64,000 nucleotides of DNA, from contig OY754970.1 in NCBI GenBank assembly GCA_963576475.1, positions 32,897,619 to 32,961,618 of the forward strand, in the 5' to 3' direction. The notes below the pieces were generated by a model. It searched no databases. It had not been told where the DNA came from and saw only the letters and a program-made list of their open reading frames with translations. This stretch comes from Molanna angustata. Taxonomy: Eukaryota; Arthropoda; Insecta; Trichoptera; Molannidae. Every line of letters starts with the position of its first letter. Position 1 is the first letter of the stretch. Of this stretch, positions 40,701 through 54,100 are shown one piece after another. The translations under genes were made by a program, and so were the position numbers.

Positions 40701-43700
40701 TCGCCCAGCGAAAGAATGCGGCTGACATAACCTATGCACAAACCAATTTTAGTGCAGAAAAATACTCTAATTTGTATTAACCAATAAAATTAGTTGGCTT
40801 TCGACGTTGTGCAGCGAATTACGTGTCACTTTTTCCCTGACCTTTGCATCCATTGATTTTCAACAACGCTTTATAAAACTGTCACCCGCATTCTCTTGTT
40901 TGTCGAGTCCTACAAATTTGACAAGAAATGTACTTGTGCAATCTAGAATGAATAAGAGAGTTTCCCTATTCTAAAATATTAATGTGTATTGTAGATTGTG
41001 GAATATCTTTGTTTGGAAATTGTCAAGGCAGTTGTTTCTCCACATCTGAGAAAAACTCCTGACTTTAGGCAGAAGGAGCATTTTCACTATACACTCTGGG
41101 GCTATCCATTAGATTCAGATTTTGAAATGTTTTTGAATCTACGGCCCGATGACAACTCATTTCTTGGTAGATTGATTATTGATCATCTGAGTGCATTTAG
41201 GAAATTGTATAAGACAGATGACAATGTGCCTTCAAATCAACCCCGCAACAGTTCTGAAATCGACGTTGAGGAAGTAATTGATGAAGAGTATCAGAATATT
41301 GAAGATGATGAAGTGGAAAGTGTCATCAGTCAACAGAGTGAAAGTACAATCGAGCAGCAACCGTATCAGTTGGGGAAAAAATCCAAGTATTCTACAGAAA
41401 GTCAATCTGTTATGTCCGATTCCATATATAGTCGAAGTAATTTCACAACCAGAAGTAAGAAACCTCAGTTTGATGTCATTTCATGTACAAATATTCGTGT
41501 CAAATCATCTGTGAAGTCCAACATGAAGTCATTACTGAGAGGAGTCAAATTATCTACGAAGCAGGTAATGATTTTAATATATCATGTTCATAAAAGTTAA
41601 ATGATGTTTTGTTTACTGAGTTCAATAAAAATATGTAAAACAAACGTATTTGATTCTCGAGCAATTTATGCAAAGGAAAAGTAAAAACAATACAAAAACC
41701 CAATTCAAACAATTCCCTTAATGATTATTAAAGTAAGATCCTGGATGATTTAATTTTAAAAGCATGTAGATTATAATTAAATTTGTTTTTATTATATTTC
41801 CAATAATATTTTAGTATATATTTAATATGTCAGCAGCAGTGTTCCTTCAAAAAAATTTAGTATCGGTAAATATTGTATAAGAAATGTTTTTACTATATTA
41901 TGTATAAGTAAGAATGTATTTTATTATTTTTAGGTGAATATAATTTGTATAGAATTATTAGTGCTAGCCCACGAATGTTTTTCGTCCAGTTGTGACACAG
42001 AGGGGATCGCCATGGTCCTTCGCTCGGCCCAGACTCTCACCAGTCATTTGTTGTCTGCCAAATCTTGGAGATTGATGGTTCGCCTTCTGACTGGGCTCGC
42101 TCGTTACACTGAGATGGCTTACATATTTCAAATGCTGAGAGACAACCATCAATTTGAGTTTCTCCTTGGACAGTTTGACTACATGCTCGGACAGCAGGAA
42201 GAGAAAATATCTAATTTTAAACAAGGTTTGAGTTTTAAACAACATTCACTAGATTTATGTTAATTTTTAAGACAATCAGATAAACTTTGTCGTTTAAATC
42301 GAAACATTTGGGGCGCTAAGCACCACACAAGCTTAAACACCAGATAACAATTTTATTCTGTGGCATTCACATCTTGCATTTTGTCTTGGCAGGGATGTAT
42401 CTTGTGTCCTCTGCTTTTAAACTTGTACACTGATTATGTATTAAAAGGGCTCTCAACAACATGGGGAGGGGTATAAAAATCAACTACGTGGTAATTAATA
42501 ATATGAAGTATGCTGATGATACTGTACTACTGGTGGACTCTCTTTCTAATCTCCAGGAGCTAATAAATATGTCAATGTAATTGGTAAATAGTTGGAACTA
42601 TATATAAATGTAGCCAAAACAAAGTGGATGACATTTGATCGACATGGAAACCCTGGCTCTTCCTTGAAATAAAGGATAGATAAAGTGGACAGTATGCTTT
42701 CGGAGACCCTTGACCAGGATATAGAGATCAGGTGCAGAATTGAGGTACCAAGAGCTGCCTTTAATAAAATGAGATCCTCTTTGGCAATGAAAAGCTCAGT
42801 ATGGACCTAAGACAGAGGATGATGAAATGTTATGTATGGTCTGTGCTGCTATATGGCTGTGAGACTTGGACGCTGAAGTTTAACACCACAAACAGGTTGG
42901 AAGCTTTAGAGATGTGGTTGCATCTCAGAATGCTCAAAATCTCTCTGTCAGACCCGGTTACAAATTCAAAGTCTCAAGTCGAGACAGAACAACCAAGCGA
43001 CTCCTGTCTACAATAAAGGTCTGCAAGATCGCATATCTAGATCACATAATGAAGGGAGAAAAATATGACTCGCTTACTGAAGGGGAAGATAGATGGTCGC
43101 CGAGGGACTAGAAGGAGACAGATTTCCTGGCTGCTTAATATTAGGAAATGGACGGGATTGAGAGTGATCGCCAATGTCGGAGGTTCCTGAAAGGGCACCA
43201 GAAAAAAAAAAAACATTTTGTGAAAAAATTATCGCCACATCAAGAAATACGGAATAATCAATTTCCTTTTGAATAAACGTAAATAAATTTTAAATAAACG
43301 TAAGTGAAAATAAAGAATATTCAAAAATTGGTGTTTGATTTTGTGTAACGCTTAGCACCGCATTTGTTTTAGTATATTACCACGTATCTGAGAATCCGTT
43401 GTTTTGTGGGAACATAAAAAATATCAAAAAAGTACATTTATATTATGTTATCTAAATAACATTTTTCGAATTTTTTTTGTTGTAATAAAAAGTTAGGATG
43501 CTTTTAAAAAATATATAAAATTCAACTTATGACGCTAAGTTAAACAGCCTTTTAACAGCTGATATGAACCTACATATGTGAAGCTATAAATATGTATATC
43601 TAGAACTTACCAAATATTTCATTTAGGTCTTTTGGAGTTTTTGAAAAATCACTGCCCAGGTGATACAGAAATTTATTGCCTGGTGGCCCTCCACTTCTCC

Positions 43701-45881
43701 ATGTACTCGGAAGCTGCAGATGTGAAGAAAAAGCAAGTAAATGATTTGATCGTCACCTTGATCCAAATGGCTCTGAACTCGATGAAGGCTCTGAAAAAGA
43801 AATCTTCCCGCCAACCTGAATGGGTGATATTGGCAAACAATGACAGCAACAGACTACTATTGGATACGGCCATCAACCACTGTACGGACAGTGCCGAGTT
43901 ATACTGCAAGGCGGGATGTCTTGGCGCTGCTAGAGAAATGGCCGGATTGGCACAACTTTTAGCTTTGCAAATTTCTTTGTTGTCAAATCCGCCTACGAAA
44001 TGCATATTGAACCTTAGTCAGGAGAAAATCATCATTGCTATTGACTCACATTTAAGGTATGATTTATTATATTATTATAGATGAAAAAGATTTTTACAAA
44101 ATGTTCCACAAACAGAACTTCTTCTTTAGGCTTTACCTATACCTTTTCTAGATATAACAACATCAGTAATTGTGTCCTTCTTCTTCTTCAATGGCGCTAC
44201 AGCCCATATCGAGCCTTGGCCTCCGTCAGTCTTCGCCTCCAGCTTCTCCTATCTTCTGCAGCAACTTTCCAACTGCCCGGCACTTGCAGTAGTTGGGAAG
44301 CATCCCTTCCAACTTCGTCCTCCCATCGCAGCCGCGGTCTTCCAACCTTTCGTCTTCCACCTGGATGTCCACACAGAACTTTCTTTGGTATTCGCTGTGG
44401 TGGCATTCTCTGTACATTCTCTGTACAATTGTGTCCTACCAGAGTAAATTATTAAAATGGTGTACTTTTTACTGTTCCAATCAATCTATAGAATATGAGG
44501 TTATTGGACGAGGTGTGGTCTACCAAGTTATATATAGATCAACTGGTTAAAATACAAATAACTATAAAAATAATATATAATGTACCATTACGGACATCCT
44601 CTATAGCAATATACAACAAATTTTATATTAATAATTGAAAGATTTTCATTGAAATAGTGGAAGTTCATAATTATAAACTATGTAAATTAATATTTTATTT
44701 GTAAAAATAAAATAACATAGTTTTAATCCACAAATGAGTATTAAACTTTATGGCCTAAGTGGTTTCATTAGTCTCCAAATGAGTGTTCAGCATCTTCTCA
44801 GAATTTCAATTATGTGTTAATACTGATGTATTTTTTGGTAACTCTTACCCTTTATTCTATTCCTATCAGCCTTATATATTTTTTCACCGACTTCATTTTT
44901 AACTTTGATCTAAAATAAACTAGGTATAGTTGTCGCAAAATATCTTGAGCATTCTGCCGAGAAGGGGGGCAATTTGCACATATCCCAATGAAACAAAAAG
45001 ACACAAATTTACGCTCTGCGCACCCAGAAACCTGGTTCAAAATATTTGGCGACAACTATATTAGTAGATCAAAAGAAAGGGTATGTCTTCAATGCTAATT
45101 AAAACAACTATTAACATTCTTTGTGACTTTCTAGTTTTATGGAAGGCCTTGTATTTGTTTTGGCAAGTGATGGTGGAGGTGGCGGATGGACCAGCAGATG
45201 GAAAGAATTGGTTTATCAACGAGCACTTAGGGGAGATGATGCACAATTCATTAAAGACATAGCTCTTCACAGACCTGATGTTGCTTTTTATATATTCAAC
45301 AGGTAACTTACTATTTTTCTTATAAGTTTTTAAAATTAACAAGTATGTTTAAAGTTTAAGTTGTCAAGAAAATATGTTTGTCAAATTTATTAAGAGACTG
45401 CACCTGTCTATGGCGAAAAAGATCATCAAGAATGAATTTTATCTTAATGGAAACCAAACAGAATCCTCACAACGCGTCCGGAGGGAAGAAGGGGTGTGGG
45501 AAGGCCGAAACTGCGATGGATGGATGGAGTCGAGAGGGACCTTCAGATAGTCGGTGTACGGAATTGGAGAGAAAAGGCCATGGATAGGGTGCAATGGAGA
45601 TGGTTCCTTGAGGAGGCCAAGGCCCATCCTGGTCTGTGGAACCACTGATGATGATGATGATGGAAATAAAACAGAAATACATTTTTCTGGAAAATTATGT
45701 ACCAAAAGGGATTGTGTTCTATCATTGGCTGGTTTGCATTCCCTTTTAAATCTTATTTAGAAGATGTGTATAAATTTAATATCAAATGACATTATTTGTT
45801 TGTTACAGGTATGAAAATGAAAAAAAATTTACAACACAGGGTGATCTTGCGATCGCTGACTTGAAAGCATGTTTTAAGTAA
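31705..45881 (+). CDS. SPG11: Spatacsin, 13 coding exons, short N-terminus
   Basis: Spatacsin works with spastizin and AP-5 in lysosome reformation and endolysosomal traffic (family knowledge). Exons: 31705-31881, 32847-33261, 33806-35658, 35840-35992, 36523-36726, 37296-37590, 38327-39271, 40081-40406, 40995-41564, 41934-42225, 43627-44056, 45135-45302, 45809-45881; total 5901 nt, 1966 residues and a TAA stop, all phases consistent. The C-terminal spatacsin domain (about residues 1647-1943) is the clearest match: ELLVLAHECF, MVRLLTGLARYTEMAYIF, FLKNHCPGDTE. The centre also matches (NPKLVRKYGYQTKLNYVYYL, about residue 360). Exon 10 holds an acidic and Ser-rich linker, probably disordered. Most of the protein is helical-repeat-like. 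The ATG has a good context (aagATGG) and lies 9 nt after a splice acceptor at 31694, so a 5' UTR exon or further coding exon must lie upstream. Relative to the human protein (about 2440 residues) some 500 N-terminal residues and the last few dozen residues are missing. Divergent neighbour: rotatin. Confidence 0.93.
32056..32260. mobile_element. MITE-like element, copy 1
   Basis: Imperfect inverted ends: gccttactct..gaatccaatcccgat at the left and gggatcggatttgcagtgga then gagtaaggc at the right. A possible 5-bp target duplication agatc lies at 32051-32055 and 32261-32265. An inverted copy occurs at 51514-51710. In the first intron of spatacsin. Confidence 0.7.
33440..33729 (-). mobile_element. 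tRNA-derived SINE (family C) with 16-bp TSD
   Basis: aattgcctgaaaagca occurs at 33424-33439 and 33730-33745. Read on the minus strand the element starts AATAGCGGTGATAGCCCAGC (A-box-like TAGCCCAGCGG), has the B-box GGTTTGAATCTGGGC, then a unique body of about 210 bp. Different from families A and B. In the intron between spatacsin coding exons 2 and 3. Confidence 0.85.
36452..36496. repeat. Hairpin just upstream of spatacsin coding exon 5
   Basis: aaattgtatttcttttttc and gaaaaaagaaatacaattt are inverted with a loop of a few nucleotides, about 25 nt before the exon acceptor region at 36522. The T-rich arm could act as, or hide, a polypyrimidine tract. Confidence 0.6.
38018..38145. repeat. Foldback repeat with ACCGGT in both arms
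   Basis: Perfect 23-bp arms at 38044-38066 and 38091-38113 (acacgactcccattcaccgg...), 24-nt loop, extended by imperfect pairing outward (ttctatttaatttttt / aaaaaattaaataggac). The loop has CTGACGATGCT/AGCA, which recalls the hammerhead core of Penelope-like elements, but the GAAA part is not conserved. In the intron between spatacsin coding exons 6 and 7. Confidence 0.7.
42310..43210 (+). mobile_element. Non-LTR retrotransposon reverse transcriptase remnant
   Basis: Reads GCILCPLLLNLYTDYVLKGL, then MKYADDTVLLVDSLSNLQEL (catalytic YADD near 42509), then MKCYVWSVLLYGCETWTLK and a decayed C-terminus ending in a poly-A run at about 43202-43213. Several frameshifts. In the intron between spatacsin coding exons 10 and 11, same orientation as the gene. 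Confidence 0.85.
44179..44426 (-). mobile_element. Short non-LTR 3' end with 11-bp TSD
   Basis: Target duplication aattgtgtcct at 44168-44178 and 44427-44437. The minus-strand frame reads GRRKVGRPRLRWEDEVGRDA, RRSWRRRLTEAKARYGL-stop and is followed by a (GAA)n tail. Only the last 70 or so codons were copied. In the intron between spatacsin coding exons 11 and 12. Confidence 0.85.
45400..45664 (+). mobile_element. Non-LTR 3' end fragment with (GAT)n tail
   Basis: Broken frame: IIKNEFYLNGNQTESSQRVR, then GRPKLRWMDGVERDLQ after a frameshift, then EEAKAHPGLWNH-stop and tgatgatgatgatgg. In the last intron of spatacsin. Confidence 0.78.
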
Positions 45882-46043
45882 AAAATTTAGGTATTTTTTT
45901 TATGAAAAGTACCTATACTGTGCACTCAAAAGTACGCTTAATGGTAATGTTGGTATAACTGTCAGTCAGTCGAATAAACTGAATAATGTTGCCATATTGT
46001 CAAATTGAGTTACTCTAATCGCATATTTTTAAAACTAAATAAT

Positions 46044-46062
46044 AATAAATTGTAAAATAAAA
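46044..46062 (+). promoter_or_regulatory. Probable polyadenylation signals of spatacsin
   Basis: Two AATAAA hexamers (46044-46049 and 46057-46062), about 165 nt after the TAA stop at 45879-45881, in an AT-rich stretch. Confidence 0.55.
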
Positions 46063-46280
46063 CTATTTGTAATTTATATGAAAAAAATGAAATATGTCTT
46101 CCTTAATTATTTTAAACAAAACACACTTATTTTGTTTAACAATTTGTGCAGATTTATCAGAAATAACTTTTGCAAAAATTACAAAAGTAAAAATCCTAAT
46201 TGTAGGAAATATCCTGTTTTTAATATGTACCAACACCAAATGCAATCATACCAACAAAACGACAAAATGCACTTTTAAAT

Positions 46281-46520
46281 TAGGTACTGCTTCCCTGACC
46301 AGCCAGGATAGCCTAGGATGTACACCGATTTTTTAAACCTAACCTACAAAAGTTTGGTAAAAATAGGTTGGTTCGGTTTGTTTGTAGTTATAATTGCGAC
46401 TATCGTGAGCCAGTTGCATTATATATTAAAAAAAGTAACTAAAATATTAAAATAAAATAACTAAATTGGTGTTGGTCAAATAATTTTTAACCAGCTGGCT
46501 GGTCAGGGAGGCATTACCTT
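46281..46520. mobile_element. MITE with ccctgaccagccag inverted ends
   Basis: Left end taggtactgcttccctgacc then agccagg; right end ctggctggtcagggaggcat then tacctt. These are inverted with a few mismatches over about 25 bp. 240 bp, non-coding. No certain target duplication (TTAAA-like sequence on both sides). Confidence 0.7.
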
Positions 46521-46604
46521 AAAATTAAATGTACTTACCCATAGATTTTTATTATAATATACTAGATGTAGTACTCCATGCAAAAAGTGAGTCATGGAAT
46601 ATCG

Positions 46605-46970
46605 CACGTTTGACGTTTTGATTGGCAACATATTGCAGTTTTCCTTACATTTCAACATTTCCTAGATAACTGTTCTCTAAATCTTAGAAACAGTGTTTTT
46701 TTTTTTCAACAAATAAATCCGAATACAATTCACATTAGTCATTATTCTCTATGCCTCACTTCGATTCATACAAAATTTGCTAACTACGACATCTAGTATA
46801 TTTTAATCATAGTTTTCATATAATACACTAGATGTCGTTGTTAGCAAATTTTGTATGAATCGAATGTGAGTCATTTTTCAGGGGAGATTTTTGACGTTTC
46901 GGTTCCAGACCACATCGTTTTTCTATAGAAAATAACGACTAATGTGAATTGTTTTCGGATTTATATGTCT
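46605..46970. mobile_element. Foldback element made of inverted copies of a dispersed repeat
   Basis: Inner arms: cgattcatacaaaatttgct (near 46763) and agcaaattttgtatgaatcg (near 46843). Outer arms: caattcacattagtcattat (near 46726) and ataacgactaatgtgaattg (near 46934). The outer sequence, with gcaacatattgcagttttcc, also occurs inverted at 30540-30780. Confidence 0.7.
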
Positions 46971-49900
46971 AAAAAATATTTTAATTATTAATAATTTAGA
47001 GACTTTACCATGTTTATAAATTAGTTTTCATTGTTTGGCTACTTATTTGATATTTTAGCCAGCCATATTTCAGTCATTCTAGAGATATTTTATATGGGTA
47101 CTTACCTATATAATTATATATTCTTTGTTGGTTATATAAAAACCTATATATTTTAATCAATACTGAGTATTTTTATAGAATTCAAATTATTGTAGTCTAA
47201 AAACATTTTGTATTCTAAATTTTATATTGAACTATGTACTAAGTAGCTTTAACAAATTTAACAAAAAATTGGTGCTCAAATTTCTCCATTTTTAAATTAT
47301 TATTTTTAATTACTGTATGCCAAATGGTCTATTAGTTATGTTATTTGCTCCATTTTTCTAATACATGCGTTTTCAAGTTGACATTGTATTATTAATGACA
47401 AATAACAATGTATTTTAATATTTTATTTGTTATCATTTATCAAGTTAAATATTCAATGACTATTTTCTTATTCAAACAAAATTCATTGTGTTTTAGATGT
47501 GTGTAATCTTATTATTTTTACATACCAGGGTACCTTCCTATCAATTTTTCCATTAAGTCTTCTAAATGTTTATAATTAACCGCAGTATATCAATGTTGGA
47601 TGACATGTCTTGAAATAAATGAAAAATGAACCTCAGTATAAAAGTATATTAATTAATTTATTGTTTAGTATCATGTACATAATTTGATTAAGTTTGTCTG
47701 CATTGTTTGTCAACTATTGTATTGGCATATCATATAATCTGTGATGGATCAAAACTAATTTTAGTAATCATATATAAAAATATTATTTTCTATAAACTAA
47801 AATTGACTGATGTTGTAGTGTTACCATTTATTATTAGTTACATTTATTTGGTGTTTTCTGTAAGTGTAATGAAATATCTGTGATTTGAGATACTCCCATT
47901 TTTATAAATATAATAATTTTAGTATGTTACAAGAAAGTTTAAGGAACATTATTTATTTACTCAAATGAACTTTTCAATTTTGTAATAAGTGTTTCTTAAG
48001 CCACAAATTCATGACACCATAAATACACAAATTCTTTTATCAAAATGACACAATTTTGTTGCTTAACACGCTTAACACTTTAAAAACGTCATTCAAATCA
48101 ACATATTATTATTTATGACACAATTGTTAAGATTTCATTTTCCAACTCTGTATTTTTTTACTATACTTGGAGGAAATGAATCTTTAAATTATTTTAAACT
48201 CTCAACTTTTCATTTTGTTAAAAATTTTGTAATTTATGTATTTTTACTTTCATCATGTGGCTTCCATTGATTTTTATTTATTACATACCTACCATTTTAA
48301 TTTGACATGTTCCTTTTGTTTTCTACTGAAAATATAGATAATGTATTTGCTTGATATTTTTCTATTTGTGCCTAAATGATAGAACCCTAATTTGTAATAA
48401 ATTTGTTATTTTTACATTATTTTTAATCAATTATCTCTTTAAACCTTATTATTATTATTTAAATAGGAATATTATTCTTACTAATAAGTTATTTTGTTTG
48501 TTGAAATCATTTTCCATTGGTATACCCACTTTTGTACATTTTTTCATACCACTGGTTGATTTTGGGACAAAGTGTGTTCAAAAATTGTCAAATTTTTAGA
48601 TATGACATACAATATCACACGGCGACGAACTGCACAAAAATAATTTTTGGAAACAAATTAAAAACAAGCATAAACACGACACGAACGAATGTCGTTTGGT
48701 TTCTTCAGTACACAAATATATTTTGCTTGGGATAATCACTGCTAAAAAAGAAATTGCCCGATTGAGGCTCGGGCTCGTCAATACATGGTAGAAATCCACA
48801 TCCGAGTGAGACTCGGGCAAACCAGTCAAGTGGTTAGATTTTTAATGATACTCTTGTTTTGTTTATTACAAATAAATGAAAAACAGTGAATTTCTTCATG
48901 ATTTTTTTTATTGTTTTTGTGTAAAACAGTCTATAAAATATTAAAAATAATTCATTTATTGCTTACAATGAGTGAATACTGTGGATAGTATACACAATAA
49001 AAATAAATTTGTATTAAATTCAAAATGGTGTGGCAAGGTCCCTTCACTCAGTTCCTCATCACTTATCACATCACATAATACAAGCTACTACACAATTTAT
49101 TTTAGACTCGTGCAATACAAATTTGGAATATGACATCAAAACAGTCTACATTTTCTATGATATCTATTACTAAATGAGTTCTTCTTTGTTAATATAATAT
49201 ATTGAAAAATTACCTCAGCCATTTATAAATAACAAAAAACACAACTATTGAATACCATATTTTTTGTTTATTTAATTTGGGTATTTTAAACAGCACAGAA
49301 GAAAAAAATGGTATTTTAATAGTACAAAATATTTTACTATGGGAGAAAATATGGTCAACTCACAAATCGGATTTCAACTATTATTATATTAATATTAGCT
49401 TATTATTATTTCAAAACATTTCATGACTAAGCCGATTATTTTTTAAATAAATTAATGAATATTATTTGACTAAAACAATACTTAGATATTATGATGGTTG
49501 ATCTTAATACAATAAATCTTGAAATAGGCCCATGCTACCAGTCACAAAATTTGTAAAATAATTTATGTTCTATATATGTATTTATAGATTAGCAGCCAAA
49601 TTAAGAATTATGTAAAATAGTTTTCAATGAATGATTTTCCAAAGTACACAAATGTCACGATACGATTGACGATTTCTACTGAAGGAAGGAAATAACCTAA
49701 TTGTTTCATTTGCTGTATGATGATCTATCAAAATGATTCTTCATGTATGATTACGAAAAAAATAGGTGAATTGATAGTAAGAATCATACCATACCAACAT
49801 ACTATTTCCCTATTCGGGATAGGCAAAGAGAACCAAACATCATATTATTCTTACTTCTAACATCTACATCTTTCAAAATTCTATATATTAAATTATGCCA

Positions 49901-50533
49901 ACCTTTCCTTGGCCTTTTAAATTTTTTTGTCAGACAATCCTCACTCTTTGTTTCTATGTGGCCAAACCACTTTGGACATTTATTTTCATCTTACTTTCAA
50001 TCATACACTCTCGTCTAATATCCTCATATCTTATTCTATCATACATCATTTTACCACACATTCATCGTAGTGTATAATAAGAACCATTTTGAATAGATAT
50101 GAAATTTATTACTTTGAATAAATATTGTGTTTCAAAAACATTTTTTTTAAAACATACAAATGACTTTTTATCAACTTTTCCACAATTATTTTGGTATGTT
50201 GTGTTGAGTAAAAATGTTAATTTTTGTTATAATTGAAAATGTTCCGAATTTCCTGATTTTCTTTTATAGCTTTATCACAAGATAAAGTGCTTAAAATGTA
50301 TGGAGATTTTCCTTGTTGAGTTTTAATTTGTAATCAATGTATTGTGTGAATATATTTTCTATATTTGTAAATCGATATCTTTATTGCAACCTTATACAAG
50401 TTGTGAGAATGTGTTGTTTTGAATGTTTGTATTTTAGCCATCACATTTTTCACACTAAAACATATATATTTTTTTACTATTTTCTAGCAAGCTTTTTTGA
50501 CAAAAGTGTTTGTTTTTAAGTTTCAAAAAATCT

Positions 50534-50716
50534 GGGGGGCAAGTCTGGTCCAACTGGCGAAATCAAAACCCTCGTGATTACCCATATCATGGATATAATT
50601 ATCATATGGAGATCTATGACATCTAAAGATATTATAGAACTCCATGCAATAATTATATCCATGGTATGGGTAATCGTGAGGGTTTTGATTTCGCTGGTTG
50701 CACCAGTCTTGCCCCC
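50534..50716. mobile_element. Palindromic MITE, copy 2
   Basis: ggggggcaagtctggtccaa at the left, ttgcaccagtcttgccccc at the right, and nearly complete internal pairing (ctcgtgattacccatatcat / atggtatgggtaatcgtgag). Same family as 18880-19053; here the arms are longer and better matched. Confidence 0.85.
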
Positions 50717-51039
50717 AGAACAATTTTAACCTCTTGTGCATTTTTCTCAAAAAATATGTATATTATATAACTTTATTACATCAAAATTATTGAATAAATA
50801 TTAAATAAATTAATCTATATATTATATAATTCAATTTATGTCCTGTTTATTAATATGACAAATAGTTACTAAATATTGGACGGAATAATTAACATCTCAC
50901 TCAAAGTTTATAAATAAAATATTATGCAATATTCAACAAGATTGATCTTACATTTTAAATATTGTATATCTATAATATAAAATATTAATTAATTATTAAA
51001 ATATCAAATTACATAATAATTATTAATAAGGATCACAGC

Positions 51040-51045
51040 TTTATT
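51040..51045 (-). promoter_or_regulatory. Probable polyadenylation signal of DAGLB
   Basis: AATAAA on the minus strand, 84 nt after the TGA stop (51131-51129). Confidence 0.55.
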
Positions 51046-51128
51046 TTTATGCTACATCACAAACTGAAGCAAAATTGAAATTGAACAGTCAGGAACATTT
51101 GTTTTAATGGAATGGTTGTATGTATCTG

Positions 51129-54100
51129 TCATATGTGTGTTACATGATATTCCTGTTTTTCTTTTAATATTGTCTCTAATGTATCCTGTACATTGTACGG
51201 TAAATGATCGAGAAGCATTCTTGGCATTACGTGAAGCTCCATGAAGTCTTCAGGACACGCCCATCTCATTTCGTATGTTGGTTCATGTATTTTAGATTTT
51301 CTAAAATTTACCAAAACAGAAAGTTTATACATAGGCATGACAACTTGTGAAATCAAACCCTATTCATACATGTGGTTCAAAATCTGAATGAATTTTTAGT
51401 AAAATTAATATCAAACAAAATCATATTGCCCTCTGTATGTCTTTAAAAAATTTATTAAGTATATGGAAGATGAAAGAAGAGATAGGATTTGAATTTATGT
51501 ATTTGTATTATCAGCGGCCTTACTCTCCACTGCAAATCCGATCCCAATACGATCAGATTCACTAAGAACCTACCTTTGTAACGGAGAATGAATGCGGTAG
51601 ATAGGTATGTTTTAATAGTAATAGTCGTTCATTTGAATTTACGCAGGCGGCAGATAGGTAAGTTCTAAAGGAAATTTGAAATCGGGATCGGATTTGAGTT
51701 TCAAGAGTAATATCACTTGTTAGTATATATATCGGTTGCTTACTTTTCTATTCCTATCCTTTTTCTTCTAGCAATATGAAGTATTCTGCCGGGAGTGTAG
51801 AGTCGTACTTTAGAGAATCTTCTGAGGAATATGTTTTTAGACAATATTGCAGCTTCCTGAAATCAACAAATCAAATATAATAATTTTTTCATTTGATACC
51901 TACATTAGTAATAATTACATAAAATATATATTTTTTTAAAGAATGAATATGTCCTTATACATCCTCATACATTCCCTAAACTAAGCAGTAATGCTTGTGT
52001 CAAAGGTGAACGAAATCAGTCGTGGCAGGATTCGAACTCGTGACCTCTGGATTATTAACCCAGCACGTTAACCGCTTTGCCACCACCCATCATTTTAACT
52101 GATTAAATATTCTTACACTTGCATATTCTGATATATAAAAATCCATACTATTTGTAAATACTTATACGGTGATAAAACAAAATACAAATCATTAATGTAA
52201 AGCAGCCCATTCATGGGCTGCTTTACCTTAATGATTTAATAAAGCGCCATTGGTTGTAAAATTTTTATCCCACTCACCGATGAGCCAATGCGTCTATACA
52301 CTACTTAGCTCGGCACGAAGGCATGGTGCATTGCATTGCTGATTTTCACACTCACGAGCATGCCGTACCTACTGGACGCAACGTGTCCATCAGCGCTGTA
52401 CAATGAAGTTTTGATTGTTTGGAATTCCATCTTAGCATGCCAGTCTGATTTTGGACTGCATGGGTATTGACATTCACGAGTGCATTTTGGAGTGATAGCG
52501 AGCCGTTTGGAATGATGGCACACCTGTGAATGGGCTGCTTAAGGCAATTAGAAGCATTTTGTTTTTGTAAGGCAATTACGTCCATATTGTGCTTTTGCCA
52601 ATTAATTAAAATAAAGTGAAAATATGATTGTGTTTATAATCAATACCACATTATGAAACTAAACTTAACTTGATGCTGTATTGTGTTACTGCAGCAACAT
52701 TTACAAAAGATTTTGTTTTAATACGATTTAGAAATTAACTTACACTTGATATATTAGATATTATCAATGGGTCATCTCCTTCTTCTCCTGCATTATTCTC
52801 CAAATCTTCGGGATTTCTCCATGTTGATTCAAGATCTCTTGTAGGCACACCGAAAAATGCATAACCAAAACCATTCAGCATAATACGATACTGAAAATAA
52901 TAAATTTATCATGATTCTTATTGAGTTTATTCTAAAAGATTTGATACATGATTTATTACTAAAATTTTATTGCAATGTATCAAATACAAGATTACCTATG
53001 TTACATATAACGAGAAAGATATCTCACCTTTGGTAACTTAGTGGCATGAATAGTTTGCATTATTTTGCTTCGAAGGTTTTCGGCACTTTCAACACTCATA
53101 CGCATTACGAGATCATCCCCAACTCCAACAGAGAATACAAATGTTTCTGTGAACCTTGCTGCTTCACGACTCAGTACGCCAGCTGCAAATTCGTTCACAT
53201 TTTATAACACATACATATAAATATAAATTATATGTGAATTCAGGCACAATATTATATTATTATTTTATTCATTTTGCACACATTACACAATAAGTGCGCA
53301 ATGGCGGGCTTATTGCTATATGGCAATATCTTCCAACCAACCATATTCATTTGGTGAGGTAAATTTTGTGAATGATATGTATCAATTTATCTGAATAAAA
53401 TAATAGAAACAATAAATCAAACAACAATAAAAAGACGGAAAGAATAGGAAGGGACAAGGATATGATAAGGAGATAAATTTAAGTGTTATGAAGGAAATGA
53501 TTCTTTAGATTTCTTTTGAAAGTGGGAAGTGTTAATAAAACTCGAAGTTGTGACGGGATATGATTTTTGGCTGCTTGTACGGAGAAAGATGTGGTGAAAA
53601 ATGAAGTATTGTGTGCTGGGATACTGAGTGTTTTTTCGTTTTTTCAGTATTTGAACGAAGAGGCAAGCCATGTTTTGAGAGGAAGTGAAATTGATTTCAT
53701 AGATAAACTGGAGCATTGGGTTTGCTTAGGACCTTTTATAGAAGTGTGAGGGTATATTCACGGAGTGATTTATGAACTATCATATTTTATACATTTATTC
53801 TAACTACTTAGTGACTGCGCAGATGTCAAAATACAACTGTAATTCATTAAATTTTTAAGTTTAAAAAGTCATTGGACCTGATCAATGATAAAAAAACATC
53901 ATCAAGGGGTAGAAAGTTTTCTTTTCACATATTTTTTCATAAGTGTAATAGTAGATTATGTTAATTATCGATGAATCAATATCGAAGCTAGTTAATGCCC
54001 TAACAAGGCGAAATAGGCCTATCGCGCACAATTAAATTAATGTAGAATCAAAAAGTCTTTACTTTTAATTATAGATATAAGTAGATTATGTATTTTTCTT

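Larger units (their letters stand above)
45882..51128. other. Intergenic region between convergent spatacsin and DAGLB
   Basis: Holds the 3' UTRs of both genes. Apart from the foldback elements at 46281-46520, 46605-46970 and 50534-50716, and a short GC-richer piece at 48740-48835 (gattgaggctcgggctcgtc ... gagactcgggcaaac, a probable transposon fragment), it is AT-rich with no supported gene or RNA. Confidence 0.6.

Noticed and set aside
42801..43111. Two overlapping frames inside spatacsin, considered as alternative exons
   Set aside because: They belong to the reverse transcriptase remnant (GCETWTLK motif) and lie between exons that join in phase without them.
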